A stretch of 50,936 bases of DNA, taken from assembly GCA_900550865.1 (NCBI GenBank), contig URTM01000019.1:1-50936 (forward strand), in the 5' to 3' direction. Origin of the DNA: an uncultured Dorea sp. (lineage in GTDB: Bacteria; Bacillota; Clostridia; Lachnospirales; Lachnospiraceae). Position numbers and translations under genes: made by a program. Numbering within the stretch: position 1 is the first letter of the stretch; each line of letters starts with the position of its first letter. The notes below the pieces were generated by a model that worked only from the letters and a program-made list of their open reading frames with translations, made no database searches and was not told the DNA's origin. This document shows positions 41,330 through 50,695 of the stretch, piece after piece.

Positions 41330-41821
41330 ATGGAAGACCAGAAACAGCGCGTATATGATGCATTAAACAAGATGGGAATTAAGTACGAGGTGGTAGAACA
41401 CGAACCCGTACATACAATGGAGGATATGGACCGGCTGGGACTTCCGGAAAAAGGAACATTATGCAAGAACTTATTCCTGAGAGATTCCAAAGGAAAGAGA
41501 CATTTCCTGATCACGGCGGATGAGAAGACAAAGGTAGACTTAAAGACACTTGGAAGACAGCTCGGGGCAGGCAACTTAAGCTTTGCATCGGAAGAACGTC
41601 TGGAGAAATATCTCGGCGTAAAACAGGGAAGCGTAACTCCGTTTGCGTTAATGAATGATACAGAGCATGCAGTAGAGTTCTTTATCGATAAAAACTTAAG
41701 CAGATGTAAGAGCATGGGAATCCATCCACTGGAAAATACAGCGACAGTATTCATATCCTTTAAGGATCTGGATAAGTTCTTGTGGAATCTGGATGTCGAT
41801 GTAGTAAAGATCAAATTGTAA
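41330..41821 (+). CDS. Prolyl-tRNA deacylase-like editing protein (YbaK/ProX family)
   Basis: 163 residues, the length of stand-alone ProXp-ala (PrdX). The family removes mischarged alanine from tRNA-Pro in trans. Motifs: YEVVEHEPVHTMEDMDRLGL, CKNLFLRDSKGKRHFLITAD with the Lys that contacts the substrate backbone, and LSFASEERLEKYLGVKQGSVTPFAL, where a GxxxP block is conserved. AGAAAGGAG precedes the ATG. It may be regulated by the XRE-cupin protein upstream. Confidence 0.88.
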   Translation: MEDQKQRVYDALNKMGIKYEVVEHEPVHTMEDMDRLGLPEKGTLCKNLFLRDSKGKRHFLITADEKTKVDLKTLGRQLGAGNLSFASEERLEKYLGVKQGSVTPFALMNDTEHAVEFFIDKNLSRCKSMGIHPLENTATVFISFKDLDKFLWNLDVDVVKIKL

Positions 41822-41914
41822 AAAGTTTATATTTTTTTAATTGCAACTTTCCTCACGTAGAAGTAGAATAGAACAGTATATGATACGAAGCAACAGATGA
41901 AAGTGAGGATAACT

Positions 41915-42886
41915 ATGGAAGAATGGCAGAACGGACAAGACCAGCCGGGATACCATTATCACCAGGAACAGGAAAGAAAACCGGTCGAGACACCGGGAAA
42001 GCGTTTCTGGAAGATGTGGGGACCGCTCCTGATCAAATGGGGGATCGGAATCGGTGTAGGCATGGTAGTCATGGCAGCCATGATGATGGCATATATGAAG
42101 ACACATTATCAGACACAGGCAGCATTAGAGGCACTGATGGCTGATCAGAATAAGCTGATGGCTTTTTACCAGAAGATGTTGAATAAATATATTGACTATA
42201 CGACCTGGGTGGAAGGCCTGTCGGCACTTGTTACAATCCCTGTTATGGCGATCTTGTATCACGGGGACAGAAAGAAAGAGAAGAAAGCAGGCATCGTGCA
42301 GGATAAGAAAGCTCCGCTTTGGCAATATCCGGCAGTGATCATTATGGCACTTGCCATGAGCCTGGGACTGAACAACCTGATCATTATCGGGAACCTGTCC
42401 GCAGTAGATGCAAGTTATAAAACAACAATGAACGCCATGTATTCGGCACCGCTTGCGATACAGATCCTGTGTCTTGCAGTACTGGTTCCAATCTGTGAGG
42501 AATATGTATTCAGAGGACTCTTCTTCCGGAGAATGGAAAAAGAAAGCTCTTTTGTCTATGCGATGGTCTATTCATCCGTCGTATTTGGTGTACTGCATGT
42601 GAATCTGGTGCAGATGCTCTACGGATTCATACTGGGACTGATGCTGGCCTACGTATATGAGAAATATGGTTCACTGAAGGCGCCGGCAGCGGCACATATG
42701 GCAATGAACCTGCTGTCTGTACTGGCTACCAGATACGGACTTTATAACTGGATGCTGAAAGATAATATGAGAATCGGTGTGATCACAGTTGTCTGTGCGG
42801 CAGTTGCATCAACGATGTTTGTTATCATCCAGCGTATTGAAGAAAAACCAACAAAGAAGATGGAAAATGAGAATCTGGCAATGTAA
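41915..42886 (+). CDS. CPBP (CAAX-like) intramembrane metalloprotease
   Basis: 323 residues from the ATG at 41915 (GTGAGG 7 bases upstream; 41897 also possible). A cytoplasmic N-terminus of 40 residues precedes about seven membrane spans. The protease signature is present: EEYVFRG (Glu195-Glu196 and Arg), FGVLHVNLVQML with the conserved His, and AHMAMNLLS with the last His and Asn. In bacteria the family is linked to prenyl-protein-like processing, bacteriocin immunity or signal turnover. No bacteriocin gene is adjacent. A nested inverted repeat follows the stop. Confidence 0.85.
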   Translation: MEEWQNGQDQPGYHYHQEQERKPVETPGKRFWKMWGPLLIKWGIGIGVGMVVMAAMMMAYMKTHYQTQAALEALMADQNKLMAFYQKMLNKYIDYTTWVEGLSALVTIPVMAILYHGDRKKEKKAGIVQDKKAPLWQYPAVIIMALAMSLGLNNLIIIGNLSAVDASYKTTMNAMYSAPLAIQILCLAVLVPICEEYVFRGLFFRRMEKESSFVYAMVYSSVVFGVLHVNLVQMLYGFILGLMLAYVYEKYGSLKAPAAAHMAMNLLSVLATRYGLYNWMLKDNMRIGVITVVCAAVASTMFVIIQRIEEKPTKKMENENLAM

Positions 42887-42887
42887 G

Positions 42888-42936
42888 TTGTCGGATTCTT
42901 TTTGCGCAAAAAGTGAGAAGTCAAATAATCTGACAA
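42888..42936. repeat. Nested inverted repeats between CPBP gene and gltB
   Basis: TTGTCGGATT (42888-42897) pairs with AATCTGACAA (42927-42936), one mismatch, and encloses the palindrome CTTTTTGCGCAAAAAG (42898-42913). It may be the terminator of the CPBP gene or a regulatory structure for gltB. Confidence 0.5.
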
Positions 42937-42954
42937 TTTGGAATAATTTTCCTC

Positions 42955-42983
42955 TTTACAACAGTAAAGCCTTGTGATATAGT
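42955..42983 (+). promoter_or_regulatory. Promoter of gltBD
   Basis: TTTACA (42955-42960), 17-base spacer, TATAGT (42978-42983); the gltB start is 30 bases downstream with AAAGGAAC before it. The leader is too short for a riboswitch. Confidence 0.75.
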
Positions 42984-43012
42984 AAGAAAAAACAAAAGAA
43001 AGGAACAGGTGT

Positions 43013-46000
43013 ATGAAAGAAGAAAATGTAGTCCAGCAGCATGGACTGTATCGTTCCGAATTCGAGCATGATAACTGTGGAATCGGTGCGATCGTTAATA
43101 TCAAAGGACAGAAAAGTCACGATACAGTGGCAAACGCATTGAAAATCGTTGAAAATCTTGAACATAGAGCTGGCAAGGATGCCGAAGGTAAGACAGGTGA
43201 TGGAGTTGGAATTTTATTACAAGTTTCTCATAGATTCTTCTCTAAAGTCTGTAAACCTCTCGGCATCTTTTTAGGTTCTGAAAGAGATTACGGAGTGGGA
43301 ATGTTCTTCTTCCCGCAGGACGAATTAAAGAGAAATCAGGCAAAGAAGATATTCGAAGTGATCGTCAAAAAAGAAGGAATGAATTTCCTTGGATGGAGAG
43401 AAGTTCCGGTGAAGGCTGACGTACTTGGAAGCAGGGCAGTCGAATGTATGCCATGTATTATGCAGGGATTTATTGAAAGACCGAAGAAGGTAGAACAGGG
43501 CGTTGACTTCGACCGTAAGCTTTATATCGTAAGACGTGTGTTTGAACAGAGCGCAGATGATACATATGTGGCATCACTTTCCAGCCGTACCATTGCTTAT
43601 AAAGGAATGTTCCTGGTAGATCAGCTCAGACTGTTCTTCCCGGACCTGCAGGATCCAGATTATGATTCTGCAATCGCACTGGTCCACTCCAGATTCAGTA
43701 CGAATACGAATCCAAGCTGGGAGAGAGCACATCCGAACCGTTTCATCGTGCACAACGGTGAGATCAACACGATCCGCGGTAATACCGATAAGATGCGTGC
43801 CAGAGAAGAGAATATGGAATCTGAGTGCATGAAAGGAAAACTTCACGAAGTACTTCCGGCGATCAACAGCAGCGGTTCCGATTCGGCGATGCTGGATAAC
43901 GCCATCGAGTTCATGGTCATGAGCGGTATGGATCTTCCACTGGCGGTTATGATCGCGATCCCGGAACCATGGGCAAATAACAGAAACCTTTCCCAGAAGA
44001 AGAAAGATTTCTACCAGTATTATGCAACCATGATGGAACCATGGGACGGACCTGCATCGATCCTGTTCAGTGACGGTGACTGCATGGGAGCCGTACTTGA
44101 CAGAAACGGTCTGCGTCCTTCGAGATATTATATTACCGATGACGACACACTGATCCTTTCTTCAGAGGTTGGTGTACTGGATATTCCACCGGAGAAGATC
44201 GTAGTAAAAGAAAGATTACATCCTGGAAAGATGCTCCTGGTAGATATCAGAAAAGGAAAAGTCATCGATGATGAAGAATTAAAAGAGACTTACGCAAGCA
44301 GACAGCCTTACGGTGAATGGCTGGATAACAACCTGATCAAATTAAAGGATCTGAAGATTCCAAATCAGAAAGTTCCGTCTTACACGGCAGAAGAATGCAG
44401 AAGACTTCAGAAAGCATTCGGTTATTCTTATGAGGAAGTAAAGACATCCATCCTGAATATGGCAAAGAATGGTGCTGAAGGAACTGCGGCCATGGGTATC
44501 GATGCACCGCTTGCGGTATTATCTGATATGCACCAGAACCTGTTCGGATATTTTAAACAGCGTTTTGCACAGGTAACCAACCCTCCGATCGATGCCATCC
44601 GTGAAAAAGTCGTTACATCTACAACGGTTTATATCGGTGAAGACGGCAACCTTCTGGAAGAAAAAGCAGAGAACTGTAAGATGTTAAAGGTCAACAACCC
44701 GATCCTTACAGAGACAGACCTTCTGAAGATTAAAAATATGAAAGAAGACGGGTTCAAGGTTGCAGAGATCCCGACGATCTACTATAAGAATTCAAGCCTT
44801 GAAAAAGCAATCGATTATCTGTTCATCGAAGTTGACAGAGCTATCCGTGAGGGAGCTAACATCCTGATCCTCTCTGACAGAGGTGTGGATGAATACCATG
44901 TGGCAATGCCTTCGCTTCTGGTACTTTCCGGACTGCAGCAGCATCTGGTACGTACCAAGAAACGTACTTCTGTAGGAATTGTTCTGGAGACAGGAGAGCC
45001 AAGAGAGGTACATCACTTTGCGACACTGATCGGTTATGGTGCATGCGCGATTAACCCATATCTTGCACATGAATCGATCAAACAGCTGATCGATACCGAT
45101 ATGCTTCAGAAAGATTATTATGCAGCGGTTGATGATTACAACAATGCAGTACTTGGCGGAATCGTAAAGATCGCATCGAAGATGGGTATTTCCACGATCC
45201 AGTCTTATCAGGGAGCCAAGATCTTTGAGGCGATCGGATTAAAACCGGAATTCATCGATAAATACTTTACAGATACTGTCAGCAGAATCGGCGGAATCGG
45301 AATCGAAGAGATCGCAGCAGATTATATTGCACGCCATTCACAGGCATTTGATCCACTTGGACTGGAAGTGGATATGACACTGAACAGCGTGGGACAGCAT
45401 AAGTTAAAGAGCGGCGGGGAAAGACATCTTTATAATCCGCAGACGATCCATATGCTGCAGGAATCTACCAGACGCGGTGACTATGGCATGTTCAAACAGT
45501 ATACAGAGATGGTCAATGCGGAAGGGGAACACATTAACCTGCGTGGACAGTTAGAGTTCAACTATCCGAAGAAAGGTATTCCGATCGAAGAAGTAGAAAG
45601 CGTTGACGAGATCGTAAAACGATTCAAGACAGGAGCGATGTCTTACGGCTCTATTTCCAAAGAAGCGCATGAGACACTGGCAATCGCAATGAACCAGTTA
45701 CATGGTAAATCCAACAGTGGTGAAGGTGGAGAAGAAATCGAACGTCTGGACACGGACAGATGCTCTGCGATCAAGCAGGTGGCTTCCGGACGATTCGGTG
45801 TTACATCCAGATATCTGGTAAGTGCACAGGAGATCCAGATCAAGATGGCACAGGGAGCAAAACCAGGAGAAGGCGGACATTTGCCGGGTGGAAAAGTATA
45901 TCCGTGGATCGCAAAGACCCGTCACTCTACACCTGGAGTCAGCCTGATCTCACCGCCACCGCATCATGATATCTATTCAATTGAGGACCTTGCACAGCTT

Positions 46001-47548
46001 ATTTATGACTGTAAAAATGCGAACAAAGATGCAAGGATCACGGTAAAACTGGTATCAGAAGCAGGCGTCGGTACGGTCGCAGCCGGTGTTGCAAAAGCTG
46101 GAGCAGGACTGATCCTGATCTCCGGATATGACGGAGGAACCGGAGCGGCACCGAGAAGTTCGATCCATAATGCCGGACTTCCATGGGAACTGGGACTTGC
46201 AGAGACACATCAGACACTGATCCAGAATGGTTTGAGAGAAAGAGTCCGCATCGAGACAGACGGTAAGCTGATGAGCGGCCGTGATGTGGCGATCGCAGCG
46301 ATCCTCGGAGCAGAAGAATTCGGATTCGCAACTGCACCGCTGGTAACGATGGGATGCGTGATGATGCGTGTATGTAACCTGGATACCTGCCCGGTCGGTG
46401 TGGCAACACAGAATCCGGAACTGAGAAAGCGTTTCCGTGGAAAACCGGAATATGTCGTGAACTTTATGCGTTTTATCGCAGAAGAACTGCGTGAATATAT
46501 GGCAAGATTCGGTGTACGTACACTGGACGAACTGGTCGGAAGAACGGATCTTCTGAAGGTGAAGGATGTGCCGACTTCCGAACGTGCATCCACACTGAAT
46601 CTGGAACAGATCCTGGATAATCCTTATGAAGGCACAAAGACACCGATGACATTCAATCCGAAGAAAGTCTTCGACTTCGAGCTGGAGAAGACACTGGATG
46701 AAAAGGTTCTGGTCAAAGAACTTCTCCCGGCAGTAGAGAAGAAGCAGAAGAGAAGCATTGAAATCGATGTAACGAATACGAACCGTACATTCGGTACGAT
46801 CTTTGGTTCCGAGATCACAAGAAGATATCCGGAAGGTCTGGATGAAGACAGCTATGTTGTACGTTGTAAAGGTGCCGGCGGACAGTCATTCGGTGCATTT
46901 ATCCCGAAGGGACTGACACTGGAGCTGACCGGTGACAGTAACGACTATTTCGGAAAGGGACTTTCCGGCGGAAAACTTGTAGTATATCCACCAAAAGGAA
47001 TCCGCTATAAAGCCGAAGAAAATATCATCATCGGTAATGTGGCACTCTATGGTGCAACAAGCGGTAAAGCATTCATCAACGGTGTGGCAGGAGAACGTTT
47101 TGCAGTACGTAACTCCGGTGCGACAGCGGTTGTAGAAGGTGTCGGAGACCATGGATGTGAATATATGACGGGTGGTCGTGTAGCAGTTCTTGGCGGAACA
47201 GGCAAGAACTTCGCAGCCGGCATGAGCGGTGGTGTCGCTTATGTACTGGATATGGAAAATGATCTCTATACAAGAGTGAATAAAGAGATGGTCCATATCG
47301 AACATGTGACAACCAAGATGGATGTCGGAGAATTAAAGAGCATGATCGAAGAACATGTTGCCAATACCAATTCCGAACTTGGTAAGCAGATCCTGGATAA
47401 CTTTACAGAATACCTTCCAAAATTCAAGAAGATCATTCCAATCGATTATGAGCGGATGCTGACAACGATCCTTCAGATGGAAGAACAGGGCATGAGCAGT
47501 GAACAGGCAAAGACAGAAGCATTCTATGCGATCAAAGAAGGAAGATAG
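43013..47548 (+). CDS. gltB: Glutamate synthase large subunit
   Basis: 1511 residues, typical for GltB. The class II glutaminase starts after a 21-residue propeptide at Cys22 in HDNCGIGAIVN. The central and FMN-binding synthase domains follow (GGEEIERL, GAKPGEGGHLPGGKV, SGYDGGTGAAPRSSI), with a 3Fe-4S cysteine cluster in GCVMMRVCNLDTCPVGVA near residue 1112. The beta-helix GXGXG domain (YFGKGLSGGKLVVYPP, GATSGKAFINGVAGERF) ends the chain. It makes glutamate from glutamine and 2-oxoglutarate with electrons delivered by GltD, encoded 12 bases downstream. Confidence 0.97.
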   Translation: MKEENVVQQHGLYRSEFEHDNCGIGAIVNIKGQKSHDTVANALKIVENLEHRAGKDAEGKTGDGVGILLQVSHRFFSKVCKPLGIFLGSERDYGVGMFFFPQDELKRNQAKKIFEVIVKKEGMNFLGWREVPVKADVLGSRAVECMPCIMQGFIERPKKVEQGVDFDRKLYIVRRVFEQSADDTYVASLSSRTIAYKGMFLVDQLRLFFPDLQDPDYDSAIALVHSRFSTNTNPSWERAHPNRFIVHNGEINTIRGNTDKMRAREENMESECMKGKLHEVLPAINSSGSDSAMLDNAIEFMVMSGMDLPLAVMIAIPEPWANNRNLSQKKKDFYQYYATMMEPWDGPASILFSDGDCMGAVLDRNGLRPSRYYITDDDTLILSSEVGVLDIPPEKIVVKERLHPGKMLLVDIRKGKVIDDEELKETYASRQPYGEWLDNNLIKLKDLKIPNQKVPSYTAEECRRLQKAFGYSYEEVKTSILNMAKNGAEGTAAMGIDAPLAVLSDMHQNLFGYFKQRFAQVTNPPIDAIREKVVTSTTVYIGEDGNLLEEKAENCKMLKVNNPILTETDLLKIKNMKEDGFKVAEIPTIYYKNSSLEKAIDYLFIEVDRAIREGANILILSDRGVDEYHVAMPSLLVLSGLQQHLVRTKKRTSVGIVLETGEPREVHHFATLIGYGACAINPYLAHESIKQLIDTDMLQKDYYAAVDDYNNAVLGGIVKIASKMGISTIQSYQGAKIFEAIGLKPEFIDKYFTDTVSRIGGIGIEEIAADYIARHSQAFDPLGLEVDMTLNSVGQHKLKSGGERHLYNPQTIHMLQESTRRGDYGMFKQYTEMVNAEGEHINLRGQLEFNYPKKGIPIEEVESVDEIVKRFKTGAMSYGSISKEAHETLAIAMNQLHGKSNSGEGGEEIERLDTDRCSAIKQVASGRFGVTSRYLVSAQEIQIKMAQGAKPGEGGHLPGGKVYPWIAKTRHSTPGVSLISPPPHHDIYSIEDLAQLIYDCKNANKDARITVKLVSEAGVGTVAAGVAKAGAGLILISGYDGGTGAAPRSSIHNAGLPWELGLAETHQTLIQNGLRERVRIETDGKLMSGRDVAIAAILGAEEFGFATAPLVTMGCVMMRVCNLDTCPVGVATQNPELRKRFRGKPEYVVNFMRFIAEELREYMARFGVRTLDELVGRTDLLKVKDVPTSERASTLNLEQILDNPYEGTKTPMTFNPKKVFDFELEKTLDEKVLVKELLPAVEKKQKRSIEIDVTNTNRTFGTIFGSEITRRYPEGLDEDSYVVRCKGAGGQSFGAFIPKGLTLELTGDSNDYFGKGLSGGKLVVYPPKGIRYKAEENIIIGNVALYGATSGKAFINGVAGERFAVRNSGATAVVEGVGDHGCEYMTGGRVAVLGGTGKNFAAGMSGGVAYVLDMENDLYTRVNKEMVHIEHVTTKMDVGELKSMIEEHVANTNSELGKQILDNFTEYLPKFKKIIPIDYERMLTTILQMEEQGMSSEQAKTEAFYAIKEGR

Positions 47549-47560
47549 GGGGTAAGAACA

Positions 47561-49087
47561 GTGGGAAAAGCAACAGGATTTATGGATTATGACAGACAGG
47601 ATAAGCCGGCTGAAGATCCAAAAGAACGAATTAAGCATTTTAAAGAGTTTCATACACCTCTGTCAAAGGAAGAGCAGGAACTGCAGGGAGCCAGATGTAT
47701 GGCATGCGGCGTGCCGTTCTGCCAGTCCGGTCAGATGCTGATGGGAATGGCAAGCGGATGCCCGCTCCACAATCTGGTGCCGGAATGGAATGACCTGATC
47801 TTCCATGAGAACTGGGAAGAGGCATACTACAGACTGAAAAAGACGAATAACTTCCCGGAATTCACATCAAGGGTGTGCCCGGCACTCTGTGAAGCGGCAT
47901 GTACATGCGGACTGAACGGAGATGCAGTATCAAGCAAGGCGAATGAATACAGCATTATTGAAAATGCATATAAAAAAGGTTACGCAGTAGCAAAACCGGT
48001 AAAGGTAAGAACAGGTAAGAAGGTTGCAGTTGTAGGTTCCGGTCCGTCCGGACTTGCAACGGCCGATATGCTGAACAGAAGAGGCCACAGCGTGACAGTC
48101 TTTGAAAGAGAAGACAAGATCGGCGGACTTCTTCGCTATGGTATTCCGAATATGAAACTGGAAAAGCAGTTCATTGACCGTAAGATCGCGATCATGGAAG
48201 AAGAAGGGATTCAGTTCGTGACCGGATGTAATATCGGAAAAGATAAGAAAGCCGCTACATTATTAAAAGAATTTGACCGTGTGGTTCTTTGCTGCGGTGC
48301 ATCCAACCCAAGAGATATCAAAGTACCGGGAAGGGAAGCTGAAGGAATCTATTTTGCAGTAGATTTCCTCAAATCAACCACAAAAGCACTCTGGAAAAAT
48401 GCAAAACAGAATGCAGACGGAACCTATGATCTGAGCCTGAAGGACGGCACATACATTTCCGCAAAAGGAAAAAATGTTATGGTCATCGGTGGTGGAGACA
48501 CGGGAAATGACTGCGTGGGAACATCCATGAGACACGGTGCCAAGAGTGTATTGCAGCTTGAGATGATGCCGAAAGCACCGGATGAACGTACCGAGATGAA
48601 CCCTTGGCCGGAATGGCCGAGAGTCTGCAAGACAGACTACGGACAGCAGGAAGCTGCCGCTGTATTCGGACATGACCCGCGTGTATATCAGACAACCGTC
48701 AAAGAATTCAAAAAAGACAAGAATGGAAAAGTCTGCAAGGCAGTTCTGGTGAAATTAGAGCCGAAGAAAAATGAAAAGACAGGCCGCATGATGATGGCAG
48801 AGGTAGCCGGAAGTGAATATACGGTAGATGTAGATCTGGTACTGATCGCAGCCGGATTCTTAGGAAGTCAGGATTATGTGACCAAGGCATTCGGCGTGGA
48901 AGTAAATGAACGCACGAATGTGAAGACGGCGGCGGGAGCATACGATACAAGTGTTAAAAACGTCTTCACGGCAGGTGATATGCACCGCGGACAGTCACTG
49001 GTTGTATGGGCGATCCGTGAAGGACGCGAGGCTGCAAAAGCGGTAGATATCAGTCTGATGGGCTATACGAATATGTATGTCCAGTAA
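47561..49087 (+). CDS. gltD: Glutamate synthase small subunit
   Basis: 508 residues from a GTG at 47561 with a TAGGGGGT site upstream. N-terminal Fe-S region with cysteines in CMACGVPFCQSG and SRVCPALCEAACTCG; FAD site VAVVGSGPSGLATADML; NADPH site VMVIGGGDTGNDCVG; C-terminal FAD contact VFTAGDMHRGQSLVVWAI. It passes electrons from NADPH to GltB. The pair forms one transcription unit ending at a hairpin. Confidence 0.97.
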   Translation: MGKATGFMDYDRQDKPAEDPKERIKHFKEFHTPLSKEEQELQGARCMACGVPFCQSGQMLMGMASGCPLHNLVPEWNDLIFHENWEEAYYRLKKTNNFPEFTSRVCPALCEAACTCGLNGDAVSSKANEYSIIENAYKKGYAVAKPVKVRTGKKVAVVGSGPSGLATADMLNRRGHSVTVFEREDKIGGLLRYGIPNMKLEKQFIDRKIAIMEEEGIQFVTGCNIGKDKKAATLLKEFDRVVLCCGASNPRDIKVPGREAEGIYFAVDFLKSTTKALWKNAKQNADGTYDLSLKDGTYISAKGKNVMVIGGGDTGNDCVGTSMRHGAKSVLQLEMMPKAPDERTEMNPWPEWPRVCKTDYGQQEAAAVFGHDPRVYQTTVKEFKKDKNGKVCKAVLVKLEPKKNEKTGRMMMAEVAGSEYTVDVDLVLIAAGFLGSQDYVTKAFGVEVNERTNVKTAAGAYDTSVKNVFTAGDMHRGQSLVVWAIREGREAAKAVDISLMGYTNMYVQ

Positions 49088-49173
49088 GCCGTGACAGACA
49101 TGGTCAGAGCTTGAAAAAGGCTGTACGAAAAAAATCTTGAATAATCTGAAAAGATAAATTACAATAAGAAAAG

Positions 49174-49202
49174 ACAGGTCGGAATCGAGTGTTCCGGCCT
49201 GT
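49174..49202 (+). terminator. Stem-loop after gltD
   Basis: ACAGGTCGGAA (49174-49184) pairs with TTCCGGCCTGT (49192-49202), 11 bp with one G-U. Only a weak T-rich sequence follows. Confidence 0.6.
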
Positions 49203-49229
49203 TAAATGTTACAAAATTATTAAAAAATG

Positions 49230-49258
49230 TTGCAATTTATATGTTTGTGCGCTATAAT
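49230..49258 (+). promoter_or_regulatory. Promoter of the NlpC/P60 gene
   Basis: TTGCAA (49230-49235), 17-base spacer, perfect TATAAT (49253-49258). The 70-base leader holds a GTGAGGG/GCCCTTAC hairpin (about 49270-49287); it is too short for the c-di-AMP riboswitch that often controls such genes. Confidence 0.75.
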
Positions 49259-49334
49259 GGGGGACAGATGTGAGGGATTGCCCTTACGACGAGGGGAAAT
49301 AAAATAATTAAAACAAAAAGAAAGAAGAGTGAGT

Positions 49335-50510
49335 ATGAATAAACACGGAATCAGATTGATCACAGCAGTGGTGACAAGTTCAATGATTGTAACACCAGTT
49401 CTGGCAGCACCGTCTGTCGATGATTTGAAGAAAGAAAAAGCTGCAAAGCAGAGTGAGGTAAGTTCATTACAGTCACAGCTTACAACTTTGATGGGAAAGG
49501 TTAATACGCTGGAAAGCGAACTGATCCAGACAGGTGAAGATATTACTCAGGCACAGAGCGATCTGGAAGCTGCACAGGAAAAAGAAAAAGAACAGTATGC
49601 AGCAATGAAGAAACGTATCAAATATATGTATGAAGCCGGTAATGATTCAGCTTTTGAAACACTGGTTACATCAGAAGATTTTACAGATCTTCTCAGTAAA
49701 GCAGAATATGTTCAGAATGTACATAGCTATGACCGAAAACAGTTACAGGAATATGTAGAGACAAAACAGCAGATTTCTGACTTGAAAGACAGCCTTGAGA
49801 AAGACCAGAAAGAACTGGAAAGCAAACAGGCAGAATATGAGAAACAGGGAGACAACCTGAATAACCTGATTACTTCAAAGTCAGCAGAGGTTGAAAATCT
49901 GGATTCAGAGATTCAGGCGGCAGCGGAAGCGGCAGCAAAAGAAGCAGCAGAGCGTGCGGCAAAGGAAGCAGCAGAGAAAGCTGCACGGGAAGAAGCTGCT
50001 AAGGAGGCTGCAAAACAGCAGCAGGCATCTGCAGCTAATAACAGTACTTCATCTAACAGAAATAATTCTACAACAAGCAACAAAAATAACACAAGTAGTA
50101 GTACAACAAGACCATCAAGTAATAATACAAGCAATAGTACAACAAAGCCGTCAGGTAATAATACAAGCAGCAATACAACAAGCGGATCTAATGCAAATGG
50201 GGGCACAATCGTAAGCAGAGCGTACAGCCAGCTTGGAAAACCTTATGTATGGGGTGCGTGCGGACCAAACAGTTTCGACTGCTCAGGATTTGTAAGTTAT
50301 TGTCTGACAGGAAGCTATACACGTCTTGGAACAACACTTACATTCATGGGATGGACAAGAGTAAGCAATCCACAGCCTGGTGATGTTGTAACAACAGCAA
50401 CACACTGTGGTATCTATATCGGAAATGGTCAGATGATCCACGCTCCACATACAGGAGACGTTGTAAAAGTCGGACCGGTACAGTCTGGTATGATCTATGT
50501 CCGTAGATAA
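49335..50510 (+). CDS. Secreted NlpC/P60 peptidoglycan hydrolase with coiled-coil N-terminus
   Basis: About 391 residues from the ATG at 49335. A signal peptide (GIRLITAVVTSSMIVTPVLA, cut after AlaAla) is followed by a long coiled coil (about 28-205) of the PcsB/RipA-like kind: alternating Gln, Leu and Lys heptads with a YMYEAGNDSAFETLV elbow. An Ala/Lys/Glu-rich helix and an Asn/Ser/Thr-rich linker with repeated NNTS units follow. The C-terminal NlpC/P60 domain has catalytic Cys in PNSFDCSGFVSYC, His in TTATHCGIYIG and a third polar residue near HAPHTGD. It cuts the peptide stem in the cell wall during growth or division; the coiled coil probably keeps it off until activated, as in PcsB. Confidence 0.92.
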   Translation: MNKHGIRLITAVVTSSMIVTPVLAAPSVDDLKKEKAAKQSEVSSLQSQLTTLMGKVNTLESELIQTGEDITQAQSDLEAAQEKEKEQYAAMKKRIKYMYEAGNDSAFETLVTSEDFTDLLSKAEYVQNVHSYDRKQLQEYVETKQQISDLKDSLEKDQKELESKQAEYEKQGDNLNNLITSKSAEVENLDSEIQAAAEAAAKEAAERAAKEAAEKAAREEAAKEAAKQQQASAANNSTSSNRNNSTTSNKNNTSSSTTRPSSNNTSNSTTKPSGNNTSSNTTSGSNANGGTIVSRAYSQLGKPYVWGACGPNSFDCSGFVSYCLTGSYTRLGTTLTFMGWTRVSNPQPGDVVTTATHCGIYIGNGQMIHAPHTGDVVKVGPVQSGMIYVRR

Positions 50511-50529
50511 TGAAAAGTAAATAAAAGAT

Positions 50530-50565
50530 AAAAAACCGGAATCAGAAGACTGACTCCGGTTTTTT
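50530..50565 (+). terminator. Terminator of the NlpC/P60 gene
   Basis: AAAAAACCGGA (50530-50540) and TCCGGTTTTTT (50555-50565) form an 11-bp stem ending in the T-run. Confidence 0.9.
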
Positions 50566-50572
50566 GTTATAT

Positions 50573-50620
50573 ATTCGAAAGAAACTGTCGGTGGCGGACT
50601 GTGTGGATATTGCATTTCAG
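50573..50620 (+). repeat. Dispersed hairpin repeat, copy 5 (diverged)
   Basis: TTCGAAAGAAACTGTCGGTG followed by GCGGACTGTGTGGATATTGCAT keeps the AACTGTCGGTGGC core with two changes. It lies right after the NlpC/P60 terminator. Confidence 0.5.
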
Positions 50621-50695
50621 AAAGCCGTTTTCAACGGCTGATCTGTGAAGTGAAAAGTTTGCAGAAAAGTTTGCAGAAAAATAAGGGAAAAATAA

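Noticed and set aside
49259..49334. c-di-AMP (ydaO type) riboswitch before the NlpC/P60 gene
   Set aside because: The leader is about 70 bases, too short for that aptamer, and shows only one small hairpin.
49913..50206. Minus-strand frame of Leu/Val/Ala-rich low-complexity sequence
   Set aside because: It is the reverse of the Ala/Lys/Asn/Thr-rich linker of the NlpC/P60 protein and has no start signals.
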